This document shows, one piece after another, positions 23,467-32,228 of a stretch of DNA of 64,000 bases. The notes beneath the pieces were generated by a model. It saw only the letters and a list, made by a program, of their open reading frames with translations. It searched no databases and was not told the origin of the DNA. A program made the position numbers and the translations under genes. Numbering within the stretch: the stretch's first letter is position 1; every line of letters begins with the position of its first letter. The stretch comes from CAWACP01 sp963780655 (GTDB taxonomy: Bacteria; Acidobacteriota; Terriglobia; Bryobacterales; Bryobacteraceae), in assembly GCA_963780655.1 (NCBI GenBank), contig CAWACP010000006.1, positions 744,001-808,000 on the forward strand, read 5' to 3'.

Positions 23467-25401
23467 ATGGGCAGGATTCGTGTCCTCTCGGACACGGTGG
23501 CAAACAAGATCGCGGCCGGCGAGGTGGTGGAGCGGCCCGCCTCGGTGGTGAAGGAGCTGCTCGAGAACTCCCTCGACGCGGGGGCCACCCAGATCCGCAT
23601 CGATGTGGAGTCGGGCGGCCGCCAGTTGATCCGCGTCACCGACAACGGTTTCGGCATGCTTCGCGACGACGCGCTGCTGGCCTTCGAACGCCACGCCACC
23701 AGCAAGCTGAGCGACGTGAAAGATCTGCTGGCCATTGCCACTCTGGGGTTCCGCGGCGAGGCGCTGCCGTCCATTGCGTCCGTTTCCAGGCTGGTACTCG
23801 AGACCCGCTCGGGCGACGAAGCCACGGGAACGCGCGTCGAAATCGCCGGCGGGCGGCTTCTCAAGTGCGATGAGTTCATGGCCCCGCGCGGCGCCGTCAT
23901 CACCGTGCGCGATCTTTTCTTTAACGTGCCCGCGCGCAAGAAATTCCTGCGCTCGGAGCAGACCGAACTGGCGCACATCGCCTCGCTGGTAACGCACTAC
24001 AGCCTTGCTCATCCCGGCAAGGCGTTCGAGCTGCGTAATGGCGCGAGCTCGCTGCTGGACGTCACGCCGGTGGAGACCACGCGCGAGCGCGTCTATCAGG
24101 TGTTCGGCGGCCAGGCGCTGGACGACCTGATCGAGATCGAAGGCGTCGAGCGTGAGTTCCAGGTGGTGGAAGCCGAGGAGGAGGCGTCGCGCGTGTTCCT
24201 GCTGCGCGGCTTCATCTCCGCGCCGCATGTGCAGAAGCTCAATCGCAACTCCATTTTTCTGTTCGTCAACGGCCGGCTGATTCGCGACAAGATGCTGATG
24301 CACGCGCTCTCCTCCGCGTATCACAATCTGATGCCGCCGGCCTGCTATCCTTTCGCGCTGCTGTTCCTCGATTGCGACTGCGAAGAGGTGGACGTGAATG
24401 TCCACCCGTCGAAGACCGAGGTGCGTTTCCGTCACGGCACGTTCGTACACGATTTCGTGCGCGACAGTATTCGCGAGCGCCTGGTGACCGCGCGCCCCGC
24501 GGCGAACATCTCGCCGGCGTGGCGTCCGCAGCAAGCGGCTGCTCTGCCCTATTCCGATTTCACGCAGCGCATCGAAAACCAGAGCTTCGAGGCCATGCCC
24601 GATCCGCTTGCGCCGGTGGAGAGGCCGGAAGATCTACCCGTTTTCACGCTCGCGCCCGGCGTTGGCCCGGAGCCGCGCTTTGATTTTCGCGATGCCACGG
24701 AGCCGGCCGAAACATTCGCGGGTGAGCCGATGCCGCAGGCCACGCGGCTGCCCGTGCCGGATACGCACGCCGGCATGCCTCCGGGCGTCGAGTACGCGGA
24801 AGTCCCGCAAAGCCTGGCTTCCCTGCCCGAGCTGCGGCCATTGGGACAGATCCATGACAGCTTCATTATTGCGGCCGGGCGCGATGGCTTGTGGATCATC
24901 GATCAGCACGTGGCGCACGAGCGCGTCCTGTTCGAGAAGGTGCAGCGGGATCAGGCGCAGGGACGAGTGGAGAAGCAGCAACTGCTGATGCCCATTCTGA
25001 TCGAGCTGACGCCGGGGCAGCAGATCGAGTACGCGCGTATCGCCGACGAGCTGGCGCGCACGGGATTCGATACGGAACCGTTCGGGACCCGCACCATTGC
25101 CGTGAAGGCCGCGCCCGCCGACGCCGGCGTCGCCGATATCGAGCGCATCGTTCAGGAGATTCTGGACATCGCCGAAAGTGAGCTGCGCAAGGCGTCGCTC
25201 GAGGACCTGCGGCGCGGAATGGCGGCGTCAATCGCGTGCCGGGCGGCGATCAAGGTGAACACGCGGCTGGATCAAACGAAGATGCAGTGGCTGCTCGCCG
25301 CGCTTGCGGCAACCCGTTATCCCATGACCTGTCCGCACGGCCGGCCCATCGCCCTGCGTTACTCCACGCGCGAAATCCTGCGCGCGTTTCATCGTATATG
25401 A
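23467..25401 (+). CDS. mutL: DNA mismatch repair protein MutL
   Basis: The 644-residue protein has the GHKL ATPase N-terminus: VANKIAAGEVVERPASVVKE, then ELLENSLDAGA, DNGFGM and the GFRGEALPSI lid motif. The C-terminal half has the endonuclease motif DQHVAHERVLFE at about 479, an A in the classic DQHA replaced by V, then ACRAAIK at about 589 and CPHGRP at about 622. These are features of nicking-type MutL found in bacteria lacking MutH. MutL couples mismatch detection by MutS to strand cutting. No mutS lies in the window. The linker of about 360-450 is acidic and Pro-rich. Its start is 54 bases from the divergent peptidase start. Confidence 0.95.
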   Translation: MGRIRVLSDTVANKIAAGEVVERPASVVKELLENSLDAGATQIRIDVESGGRQLIRVTDNGFGMLRDDALLAFERHATSKLSDVKDLLAIATLGFRGEALPSIASVSRLVLETRSGDEATGTRVEIAGGRLLKCDEFMAPRGAVITVRDLFFNVPARKKFLRSEQTELAHIASLVTHYSLAHPGKAFELRNGASSLLDVTPVETTRERVYQVFGGQALDDLIEIEGVEREFQVVEAEEEASRVFLLRGFISAPHVQKLNRNSIFLFVNGRLIRDKMLMHALSSAYHNLMPPACYPFALLFLDCDCEEVDVNVHPSKTEVRFRHGTFVHDFVRDSIRERLVTARPAANISPAWRPQQAAALPYSDFTQRIENQSFEAMPDPLAPVERPEDLPVFTLAPGVGPEPRFDFRDATEPAETFAGEPMPQATRLPVPDTHAGMPPGVEYAEVPQSLASLPELRPLGQIHDSFIIAAGRDGLWIIDQHVAHERVLFEKVQRDQAQGRVEKQQLLMPILIELTPGQQIEYARIADELARTGFDTEPFGTRTIAVKAAPADAGVADIERIVQEILDIAESELRKASLEDLRRGMAASIACRAAIKVNTRLDQTKMQWLLAALAATRYPMTCPHGRPIALRYSTREILRAFHRI

Positions 25402-25441
25402 TATTCTCTATTGCTTTACTTCTCTTAATTCCTGTAATTCT

Positions 25442-27238
25442 TTAATTCTCCAGCTGGATGGTCGCCTCGAACCGCATCGGCAGCGGCCCGCGGCGGCGCA
25501 CTACGATAGCCGGCGCCGGCCTCCTCTCTCCGAACGCGTACGAACGCCAGCTCCCAACCATCTGCCCTGGCTCTGGTAAAACAATCCGCGCCGCCTCTGT
25601 TTCCGACGCGGGATGCCACCATTGCTCCACTTCGTGCTCGCCATCGGGCCCGCTCACTTCGTCGACCACGCGCACGCGCCCAGGCTTTTCGAACACGATC
25701 CGCCGGCGGTGCGTGAAGCCGCCGTACTCGCACTCGGCGTCCAGAACGTCTTCGGTATCGGTGCTCGACCACTCGCGCAGGCGTACCAGCGGCTTGTCGT
25801 TCCAGCGGAACGGGCCCGTGGCGATCGCCTGATCGCGGCCATCCACCCGGATGGTGTTGTGCGCCGCCGATCCTCGAAACCAGTCCCGCGCGGCCGGATC
25901 GCCCACATACGTATACGTGCCGGGGTCGATCAGCACGGGCTCGGTTCCGATGCTGACCACAAAACTCAGCGTGTCGGAATGGCTGTGGCCCGCGCCAAAC
26001 GGGCCGAACGGACCGGCATCGGCGATAATCTGAACGTCGCCGTCCGTCATCACCGCCAGACCGGCGGCGCGAAACAACGCCGATTTGCGCGGCGAGTGTT
26101 CGGCCGCGGCGGCTTCGAGCGCCCGCGGACCCAGCCACCACACGGCCTGCTCGCAAAGGCTCATGCGCGGCCCGATCCACTCGGGCCGGTTCAGCATGAC
26201 GCCGCACGTGGAGAGAGTCGCCACGCCGAAACGATCCCGGTGGCCGAACGGATGGAAGAAGCGACCGCCGTCGTCATCGCCGATGAATGGTAGCCGGCGC
26301 GCCGGCCCGAGCAGCGCATCCAGAAACTCCGCCATGCGCGCCAGCTTCGTGAGGTAATCCGGTCCGGGCGCTTCCATCACGGCATGAAAAAGGAACATGT
26401 CGAGCGCGTAAACGTGATAATACGTCGACTGCTCGAAATGCGAGCCGTCGGCGCGCACCTGCTTCGCCATCTGCTCATGCACCACCCGCCGCCCCAGCGT
26501 GCGCCAACGCCGCGCGCGTGACATGCGAGGGAACAGCGCGCCCAGAGCGTGCAGCGCCACCGCCTCACCCAGCAGGTGCGTGTTTGGCGAAAAATAGAAC
26601 GACAGATTGTTCTCGAGATGTCGCCCGTGCTGGAACAAGCCGGCCAGCAGCAGGTTCCGGGGCCCGGGATGCAGCCGCGGCCCCAGGAGATGCCAGATCC
26701 AAATCCACGAGACCGCGCGAAATGCAACCTCCAGCGCGCTGGCCCAGTTAATGCCGTAGTTAAACGGATTCTGCAGCCACCACTTTTCGATTTGCTCGTC
26801 GATGTGTCGCAGGTTCTCTTCGTCGCCGTCGAACAGGAATGCCTGCGCGAGCAGCACAAGGTGCTGGTGCCGGTTCAGCTCCCAGATGATTTTGTGATCG
26901 CCCGCGCGCGCCGCATCCAGATACGGAACCGTGCGGAAGTAGTCACGCCCGGTTTCGATGCCGCTCAGGTAATCGCGGCGCCAGTGAATGTTCGGCCCGG
27001 TGTATAGCTCGATGCCCAGCAGCGGCAGGCGGTGAACACGAATCTCGCGCGCGATGCGCAGCAGTTCAGCGGCCAACGGCGTGTCACGAAGCGCGGCGGC
27101 GACGGCGTCAGGCGCAGGCAATCCGGCGATGGGCGACTGAAACCGGAGCGGCCCCGGAACCTGCGGCGGCCTCCACGCCATCCACGCGTTTCGCGCTTCC
27201 TGTCGAATCCGGAATGCAATCTCGGCGGGACTCCGCAA
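25442..27238 (-). CDS. heparinase II/III-family protein
   Basis: The 598-residue protein has an all-helical N-terminal toroid: NPFNYGINWASALEVAFRAV and HLENNLSFYFSPNTHLLGEA. From about 370 comes the beta-sandwich, with AGHSHSDTLSFVVSIGTEPV and GTYTYVGDPAARDWF, the conserved His-Ser-Asp core of polysaccharide lyase families. Relatives cleave heparin-like or alginate-like polymers; bacterial genomes also encode this fold next to exopolysaccharide loci. Export is not obvious because the TTG start at 27238 (RSPAEIAFRIRQEARN) has no signal peptide. The substrate cannot be inferred from neighbours. Confidence 0.8.
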   Translation of the reverse strand: MRSPAEIAFRIRQEARNAWMAWRPPQVPGPLRFQSPIAGLPAPDAVAAALRDTPLAAELLRIAREIRVHRLPLLGIELYTGPNIHWRRDYLSGIETGRDYFRTVPYLDAARAGDHKIIWELNRHQHLVLLAQAFLFDGDEENLRHIDEQIEKWWLQNPFNYGINWASALEVAFRAVSWIWIWHLLGPRLHPGPRNLLLAGLFQHGRHLENNLSFYFSPNTHLLGEAVALHALGALFPRMSRARRWRTLGRRVVHEQMAKQVRADGSHFEQSTYYHVYALDMFLFHAVMEAPGPDYLTKLARMAEFLDALLGPARRLPFIGDDDGGRFFHPFGHRDRFGVATLSTCGVMLNRPEWIGPRMSLCEQAVWWLGPRALEAAAAEHSPRKSALFRAAGLAVMTDGDVQIIADAGPFGPFGAGHSHSDTLSFVVSIGTEPVLIDPGTYTYVGDPAARDWFRGSAAHNTIRVDGRDQAIATGPFRWNDKPLVRLREWSSTDTEDVLDAECEYGGFTHRRRIVFEKPGRVRVVDEVSGPDGEHEVEQWWHPASETEAARIVLPEPGQMVGSWRSYAFGERRPAPAIVVRRRGPLPMRFEATIQLEN

Positions 27239-27312
27239 TCAGGCGGTCGCTCCCTGTCTGAGATAATCGGTAATAATCGCGCTGAAGGTCCGCATCACAA
27301 CCGACTCCCATT

Positions 27313-28020
27313 ATGGACATCACTCCCGAGCAGTTGGCGCTTCTGCCCATGTGGTACATTGCGTTCCTGCTCTCGCTCACCTGCCATGAGGGCGCCCACG
27401 CGCTGTTCGCGAAGCTGGGCGGAGATCCCACCGCTTTTCATGCGGGGCAGGCCAGCCTCAATCCACTGCCGCACATCCGGCGCGAGCCGTTCGGCACGAT
27501 CATCTTTCCGCTGCTCACTTACTTCATGGGCGGTTGGATGATGGGCTGGGCCAGCGCCCCCTACGATCCGCTGTGGCAACAGAAGTATCCACGCCGGGCG
27601 GCAGGCATGGCGCTGGCCGGACCAGTGGCGAATTTCACGCTGGCGATCCTCGCCGGAGTGGCCATGCGCACCGGGCTGGCGCTCCGCTGGTTCACGCTCC
27701 CCGACAGCCTGCGCTATGAGCATCTGATCGGAGCGCCCGCGGGAGCGGCCGAAGGCGCCGCAACATTTCTGAGCATTTTGTTTTCGCTCAATATTCTGCT
27801 GGGCTCCTTCAACCTGATCCCTCTGCCGCCCCTCGACGGCGCGGCCGTGGTCACGATGGTGATGCCTTACCGGATTGCGCTGCGCTACCTGGCGTTTGCG
27901 TACAATCGCATGTTCGCGATTCTCGGCCTTGTGGTGGCGTGGTATTTTTTCGATCGCGTATTCCGGCCGGTGTTCGATAGCGCCATTCGCGCACTGTACT
28001 GGGGCTACCCGGTTTCGTAA
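27313..28020 (+). CDS. site-2-protease family membrane metalloprotease
   Basis: The 235-residue protein has five or six membrane helices and the zinc motif HEGAH at 25-29 (LTCHEGAHALFAKLGGD). The second conserved motif LIPLPPLDG is at about 172, where Asp is the third zinc ligand. The internal repeat GWMMGWASAPYDPLW is seen in the small M50B group. This family cleaves peptides within the membrane and often releases transcription factors from membrane-bound forms. No PDZ domain is present. It is transcribed toward a convergent hydrolase gene and separated from it by a family C repeat. Confidence 0.88.
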   Translation: MDITPEQLALLPMWYIAFLLSLTCHEGAHALFAKLGGDPTAFHAGQASLNPLPHIRREPFGTIIFPLLTYFMGGWMMGWASAPYDPLWQQKYPRRAAGMALAGPVANFTLAILAGVAMRTGLALRWFTLPDSLRYEHLIGAPAGAAEGAATFLSILFSLNILLGSFNLIPLPPLDGAAVVTMVMPYRIALRYLAFAYNRMFAILGLVVAWYFFDRVFRPVFDSAIRALYWGYPVS

Positions 28021-28023
28021 TTT

Positions 28024-28110
28024 GTGGCGCACGCTTCAGCGTGCTGGTGCGAGCTTCCGCTGCCGGACTGTGGGCTGAAGCCCACAGCAGCACGCTGAAG
28101 CGTGCGCCAC
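28024..28110. terminator. family C compound palindrome between convergent genes
   Basis: GTGGCGCACGCTTCAGCGTG begins the element and its complement ends it, with GTGGGCTGAAGCCCAC between. The outer arms pair over about 20 bases and internal hairpins (CACGCTTCAGCGTG) form separately. It lies between the site-2 protease and the convergent hydrolase. A near-identical element is at 51544. A terminator role is inferred. Confidence 0.7.
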
Positions 28111-28120
28111 ATGAAGCTCA

Positions 28121-28759
28121 CTAACCCGGTAAATGCCCCACGAACCACTCGCGCGCCAGTTGAGCCACCTCGTCGAGCGTTCCCGGCTCCTCGAACAGAT
28201 GCGTCGCGCCGGGCACAATGCGCAGGTCCTTCTCGCACTGGAGCTGATCGAACGCGCGCTGATTGAGCTGAATCACCTGGTAATCGTGGCCGCCCACGAT
28301 GAGCAGAGTCGGCGCGGTTACGCGAGGAAGGGCCTCACCGGCCAGGTCCGGCCGGCCGCCGCGCGAGACCACGGCGCTCACCTTCCACGGCCGCTCGGCG
28401 GCAGCCACCAGCGCGGCTGCGGCGCCCGTACTCGCGCCGAAACAGCCGCTGGAGAGGCCGCGCGTATCAGGATAGTCGCCGAGCCAGTCGATGGCCTGCT
28501 TCAGCCGCCTGCTCAGCAGCCCGATATCGAATCGCAGTTGCCCGGTCTCGATATCCTCCTCTTCCTCATTGGGCGTGAGCAGGTCCATCAGCAACGTGCC
28601 CAGGCCGCCCTGATTCAGCATGCCGGCCACGTAGCGGTTCCGCGGACTGTTGCGGCTGCTGCCGCTGCCATGAGCGAATACCACAACGGCGGGCGCTCGC
28701 GTGGGCAGCCACAGGTCCGCTTCCAGACCTTCGGGGGGAATTCGAACGGCAACGCGCAT
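28121..28759 (-). CDS. dienelactone hydrolase-like alpha/beta hydrolase
   Basis: The 212-residue protein has the compact hydrolase fold: VVVFAHGSGSSRNSPRNRYV near the N-terminus, the nucleophile region SSGCFGASTGAAAAL (about 103-117), the acid region GGHDYQVIQ and the histidine GATHLFEEPG near 187. The nucleophile could be Ser in GAST or the nearby Cys. Its start overlaps the phosphoribosyltransferase stop by one base (ATGA), so the two are translated together. The same two domains occur fused in some bacteria, for example the mycobacterial protein Rv0571c. The substrate is unknown; they probably act in one process. Confidence 0.8.
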   Translation of the reverse strand: MRVAVRIPPEGLEADLWLPTRAPAVVVFAHGSGSSRNSPRNRYVAGMLNQGGLGTLLMDLLTPNEEEEDIETGQLRFDIGLLSRRLKQAIDWLGDYPDTRGLSSGCFGASTGAAAALVAAAERPWKVSAVVSRGGRPDLAGEALPRVTAPTLLIVGGHDYQVIQLNQRAFDQLQCEKDLRIVPGATHLFEEPGTLDEVAQLAREWFVGHLPG

Positions 28760-29427
28760 CAGCGGTCCCCCACGCCCGCGCGCTCCCGCTCCGCCACGTC
28801 CAGCAACTCGCGCACTTCCTCGTCATCGGTCTGGCGAAAATCGTCATACCAGGAGCTGACCGCGTGAAACACTTCGGGTGTGCGCGCGCAGACGATCTCG
28901 TCGGCGATGAACCGGAACTCGGCGCATGTCTCGGCCGCGGCGACGGGCACGGCAACCACGATCTTCTGTGGCGAGCGCTGTCGCAGCGCGCTCACCGCAG
29001 CGCGCATTGTCGAACCGGTGGCCAGGCCATCGTCCACCAGAATGACGATGCGGCCGCGCAGATCGGGATAGGGACGGTCGCCTCGGTATTGCCGCTCGCG
29101 CCGCGCGATCTCCTCGATTTCACGCCGTGCCACGCCCTCGACAACGCCGGGCGAAATCCCCACATGCCGCAACACGTCCTGGTTGAGAAAGCGGACGCCG
29201 CCGCTGGCGATGGCGCCCATCGCAAGCTCTTCCTGGCCGGGAACCCCGAGCTTGCGCACCACGAATACGTCGAGCGGGGCGCCAAGGTGGCGGGCGACCT
29301 CGTAGGCCACGGGAACGCCCCCACGTGGGAGCGCGAGCACCGTGACATCGTCGCGGCCTCGATACTCCTCCAGCAACCCCGCCAGCACGCGGCCGGCCTC
29401 GCGCCGATCCCGGAATGAAAACGCCAT
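28759..29427 (-). CDS. phosphoribosyltransferase-domain protein
   Basis: The 222-residue protein carries VILVDDGLATGSTM at about 128-141, the PRPP-binding loop of type I phosphoribosyltransferases. Other family marks are LALPRGGVPVAYEVARHLG and DVFVVRKLGVPGQEELAMGA. The start ATG 29427 is preceded by GGAGAGG; the longer frame to 29457 is disfavoured. This subgroup does not match a known purine or pyrimidine salvage enzyme. It may process PRPP-related metabolites. It is coupled to the hydrolase downstream and divergent from a DoxX-like gene. Confidence 0.82.
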   Translation of the reverse strand: MAFSFRDRREAGRVLAGLLEEYRGRDDVTVLALPRGGVPVAYEVARHLGAPLDVFVVRKLGVPGQEELAMGAIASGGVRFLNQDVLRHVGISPGVVEGVARREIEEIARRERQYRGDRPYPDLRGRIVILVDDGLATGSTMRAAVSALRQRSPQKIVVAVPVAAAETCAEFRFIADEIVCARTPEVFHAVSSWYDDFRQTDDEEVRELLDVAERERAGVGDR

Positions 29428-29472
29428 GCCTCTCCATTTCATCAGACGCCAGAGCATTGCGGATAATTGACA

Positions 29473-30246
29473 ATGAAACTCGGCGTTTACCTGTTCGGCC
29501 TCGCCTCAATCGCTGCCAGCGTCCTCAACATGATCTGGGGTGAATTCGAAGCGGCGCATCAACCAATCCAGGCGCTGGGCGATCACATTCCGGGCCTTCA
29601 GATGCTCGTGTATCTCGCGGCGGCGTGGCTCATCGCGGGCGGGGCGGCGATCCTGTGGGATCGGACTGCCCGGTCCGGTGCGGCGGCGCTGGCCATGATC
29701 TATTCCGTATTTGCCCTGTTTCTGGTCTCGCGACTCTACACCGCGCCGCACGCACTCGGGTTTCGAATCGGCGTCCTCGCAGGCGTGTCGGCCGGCATCG
29801 CGCAGCAACTCATCCTGGTAGTGGCGGCGGTAATCGTCTACACATCGCCGCCAACACCGAGGACTTTATCGCCGGCTGCGGCCCTCGTAGCTCGCTGGAT
29901 ATTCGGACTCTGCACCGTCGACTTCGGTCTCGCGCACCTGACCGGCATTCAGAGCGTGACGTCCATGGTCCCGAAATGGATGCCTTTGGGTGGAGAGTTC
30001 TGGACCGTGCTGACCGGGATTGCCTTCCTACTCGCGGGCCTCGCAATCGTCGCTGGCGTTCAGGATGTTCTGGCTGCCCGGCTCCTCGCGCTGATGTTGC
30101 TGGTGTTCAGCGTACTGGTGTTGGCGCCGAAGGTCGCTGCTTCTCCCGGTAATCATCTGACCTGGGGCGGCAACGCATACAACCTGGCCGCGGTGGGCGC
30201 CGCATGGATCGTTGCCGAGTGGCTCGGAACAGAGCCGGGACCGTGA
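29473..30246 (+). CDS. DoxX-like multi-pass membrane protein
   Basis: The 257-residue protein has six to eight hydrophobic helices (for example MLVYLAAAWLIAGGAAIL and FWTVLTGIAFLLAGLAIVAG) and no signal peptide. Pattern and helix spacing resemble DoxX/DoxD-like membrane proteins; no redox motif is seen. ATG 29473 is chosen over an in-frame TTG six bases upstream. The C-terminus EWLGTEPGP and its stop codon TGA are encoded by a family E repeat copy. It may act in thiol or quinone metabolism, but this is only a family-level guess. Confidence 0.6.
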   Translation: MKLGVYLFGLASIAASVLNMIWGEFEAAHQPIQALGDHIPGLQMLVYLAAAWLIAGGAAILWDRTARSGAAALAMIYSVFALFLVSRLYTAPHALGFRIGVLAGVSAGIAQQLILVVAAVIVYTSPPTPRTLSPAAALVARWIFGLCTVDFGLAHLTGIQSVTSMVPKWMPLGGEFWTVLTGIAFLLAGLAIVAGVQDVLAARLLALMLLVFSVLVLAPKVAASPGNHLTWGGNAYNLAAVGAAWIVAEWLGTEPGP

Positions 30247-30261
30247 GGGAGTGGTTGCGGC
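30232..30261. repeat. family E repeat at convergent 3' ends
   Basis: GAGCCGGGACCGTGAGGGAG followed by TGGTTGCGGCTC. The arms GAGCC and GGCTC can pair. The repeat supplies the last four codons and TGA stop of the DoxX-like gene, and lies six bases from the rsfS stop on the other strand. Confidence 0.7.
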
Positions 30262-30266
30262 TCGCT

Positions 30267-30662
30267 TTACTCCACCGGCGCTGGCTCGTGCTCCGGTACT
30301 TTTACGTCCTTCGCGTGCCGCCAGAGGCGCTCGAGGTCGTAAAACTGGCGCGCCTGCGGCGAGAACAGGTGCACGATGAAATCGCCGTAGTCCGCCAGGA
30401 CCCATTCCGCGTTGGTGACGCCTTCCACGCTGATGGGGCGTTCACCGCGCTCCTTCAGCCGCTTCTGAGCTTCTTCCGCCATGGCCTGAATCTGGCGCGC
30501 ATTCGAGCCGCTGGCGATGACGAAATAATCCGCGAACGAGGTGACCTCGCGCAGATCGAGAACGCGGATATCCGTACCCTTCTTCGATTCAATGGCCCGG
30601 ACCGCAGTCAGCCAGGATGGTTCCAGCTCTTCCGGCGTCTGTTCCGTGCCGCTGTCGTCCAG
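30267..30662 (-). CDS. rsfS: ribosomal silencing factor RsfS
   Basis: The protein matches RsfS through LEPSWLTAVRAIESKKGTDI, VLDLREVTSFADYFVIASGS, then SVEGVTNAEWVLADYGDFIV and LERLWRHAKDVKVPE. RsfS binds L14 and blocks 30S/50S joining when nutrients are scarce. The frame is open upstream to a stop at 30744-30746, but no ATG, GTG or TTG lies between that stop and the conserved core. The best candidate start is CTG at 30662, giving 131 residues. An ordinary internal ATG at 30482 would remove half of the domain. Either a rare start is used or the sequence has an error. nadD, its common neighbour, is not here. Confidence 0.85.
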   Translation of the reverse strand: MDDSGTEQTPEELEPSWLTAVRAIESKKGTDIRVLDLREVTSFADYFVIASGSNARQIQAMAEEAQKRLKERGERPISVEGVTNAEWVLADYGDFIVHLFSPQARQFYDLERLWRHAKDVKVPEHEPAPVE

Positions 30663-30755
30663 GATGTCAGCCGGGTGGGCGCGATCTGCAACGTGAGGTG
30701 GGATTTTGCGAACGGTGTTGCCCCGAATAGACTCTGATCTCCCTTACCCTGATGG

Positions 30756-30761
30756 TACACT
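30756..30761 (+). promoter_or_regulatory. extended -10 for the exported zinc-peptidase-fold gene
   Basis: TGGTACACT is an extended -10 (TG, one base, TACACT) ending 11 bases before ATG 30773. The transcript would have a leader of only about four bases and no visible ribosome-binding site, so leaderless translation is likely. The divergent rsfS frame begins in the same interval. Confidence 0.4.
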
Positions 30762-30772
30762 GTAAATAAGCA

Positions 30773-31672
30773 ATGCAGAAGATCCTGGCTCTTCTGTTTG
30801 CCGCCTGTTTCGTCCCGCTTTCGGTTCTGGCAGCGGTAAACACTCCCACAGGTGTAAAAGTTCCGGCGCAGCCGGACGCCACTCCTGCACCTGCTTCCTC
30901 TCCGGTGGCCACGCGGCAGCTCAGCCTGGCCGATCAGGAACTTCAGCGTATTTCCGGGCTGGTGGAATCGGGCGCGCTCCCCAGGGCGCGGCTGGAAGAA
31001 GCACGGCAAAAACTGGCGGATGCGCAGGATGAGCAGATTCTTGAGCGCTCGCTCTACGGAAGCGCTCCGTTGCAGAGCCTCACGGCAGAACAGGCGCAGG
31101 AGATGGTGGCCGCCGCGGCGCGCCGTCTCGACCGGCAGAAACAGGCAATCGCTGCCATGCAGAACCTGGTGGACAGCGGCATGGTGGCCCGCTCTGCGCT
31201 CGATGCCCTGAAAACGGAGCTGGCATTTCGAGAGACCTCTTACAACCTTGCCCAGAGCCGCGCGGAACTGCTGGAAGAACTCACCGCCATGGCTCGCAGC
31301 GAACAGAACGCCATGACTCCTTCCGTATCGGGCGGCGGAATCGAGGAGCATTTCTCCGGTAAGGGCGCTCTCTCCACCAGTGACGTGCAGGCCATCGAAG
31401 TTGCCTACCAGAGGAAGTTCGACAAGCCACTCCCCATCAGCGCTTACGGCGAAACGGCGGTGCATCGCGCGCTCGGGTTTGATCACCGCGGGCGCGTGGA
31501 CGTGGCGGTGAGTCCGGACCAGCCGGAGGGCGTGTGGCTGCGCCGGTATCTGGAGGCGCGCAACATCCCGTTCTATGCGTTCCGGGCCGCCGTACCGGGA
31601 AAGGCGACCGGCGCGCATATTCATATCGGCCCGGGGAGCACGCGTCTGCCGCGATTGATCGAGGCTGATTGA
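30773..31672 (+). CDS. exported coiled-coil protein with M15-like zinc domain
   Basis: The 299-residue protein has a signal peptide (KILALLFAACFVPLSVLAA), a helical region of about 45-180 with coiled-coil character (LEEARQKLADAQDEQILERS), and a C-terminal domain of about 110 residues. There, His238 and Asp243 in FDHRGRVDVAV and the pair His282/His284 in GAHIHIG match the zinc ligands of hedgehog/DD-peptidase folds such as M15 carboxypeptidases. This suggests a peptidoglycan-directed hydrolase tethered by the coiled coil. The match is by motif only. The HPRT gene begins one base after its stop, so both are probably co-transcribed. Confidence 0.62.
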   Translation: MQKILALLFAACFVPLSVLAAVNTPTGVKVPAQPDATPAPASSPVATRQLSLADQELQRISGLVESGALPRARLEEARQKLADAQDEQILERSLYGSAPLQSLTAEQAQEMVAAAARRLDRQKQAIAAMQNLVDSGMVARSALDALKTELAFRETSYNLAQSRAELLEELTAMARSEQNAMTPSVSGGGIEEHFSGKGALSTSDVQAIEVAYQRKFDKPLPISAYGETAVHRALGFDHRGRVDVAVSPDQPEGVWLRRYLEARNIPFYAFRAAVPGKATGAHIHIGPGSTRLPRLIEAD

Positions 31673-32203
31673 GTGGCGGCCCACACCACTGTTTTTCTTA
31701 GCAACGCACAGATTCAGCGGCGAGTGGAGGAAATGGGCCGGGAAATCTCCCGCGATTACCCGGACGGCCCGATCTACCTCATCGGAATTCTGAAGGGCTC
31801 GTTCGTATTCCTCGCCGATCTGGCGCGCGCCATCTCCACGCCATGCCGCATCGAGTTCATCGGCATTTCCAGCTACGGACCGGGCCGGAAGAGTTCGGGC
31901 GAAGTGAAGGTGACCAAGGACCTCGATGTCTCCATCGAAGGCCACCATGTGCTGCTGGTGGAAGACATCGTCGACAGTGGTATCACGCTGAGCTATCTGC
32001 TCAGGCTGCTGGAGCAGCGCAAGCCGAAGACGCTGCGCGTAGCCACGCTGCTGGACAAGCCCGACCGGCGCGAGCGCCCCGTCGAATTCTCTTACACAGG
32101 CTTCCAGATTCCGGACGAATTCGTGGTTGGATACGGACTCGACTTCGCCGAGGACTACCGCAATCTGAAGGACGTCTGCGTCCTTCACGACAGCGGCGCC
32201 TGA
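31673..32203 (+). CDS. hpt: hypoxanthine phosphoribosyltransferase
   Basis: The 176-residue enzyme converts hypoxanthine or guanine with PRPP to IMP or GMP (purine salvage). Diagnostic segments are LIGILKGSFVFLADLARAI, the PRPP loop VLLVEDIVDSGITLSYLL (about 97-114), VATLLDKPDRR and IPDEFVVGYGLDFAEDYRNL. Length and motif order match the hpt family. GTG 31673 starts directly after the TGA of the previous gene. The PRPP loop VEDIVDSG is intact. Cytosolic. Confidence 0.94.
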   Translation: MAAHTTVFLSNAQIQRRVEEMGREISRDYPDGPIYLIGILKGSFVFLADLARAISTPCRIEFIGISSYGPGRKSSGEVKVTKDLDVSIEGHHVLLVEDIVDSGITLSYLLRLLEQRKPKTLRVATLLDKPDRRERPVEFSYTGFQIPDEFVVGYGLDFAEDYRNLKDVCVLHDSGA

Positions 32204-32228
32204 GCCCCGGCCGCGTGACGGCAGGACG

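Noticed and set aside
30608..32188. A 526-codon minus-strand frame
   Set aside because: It is antisense to the zinc-peptidase-fold gene and hpt, both well supported.
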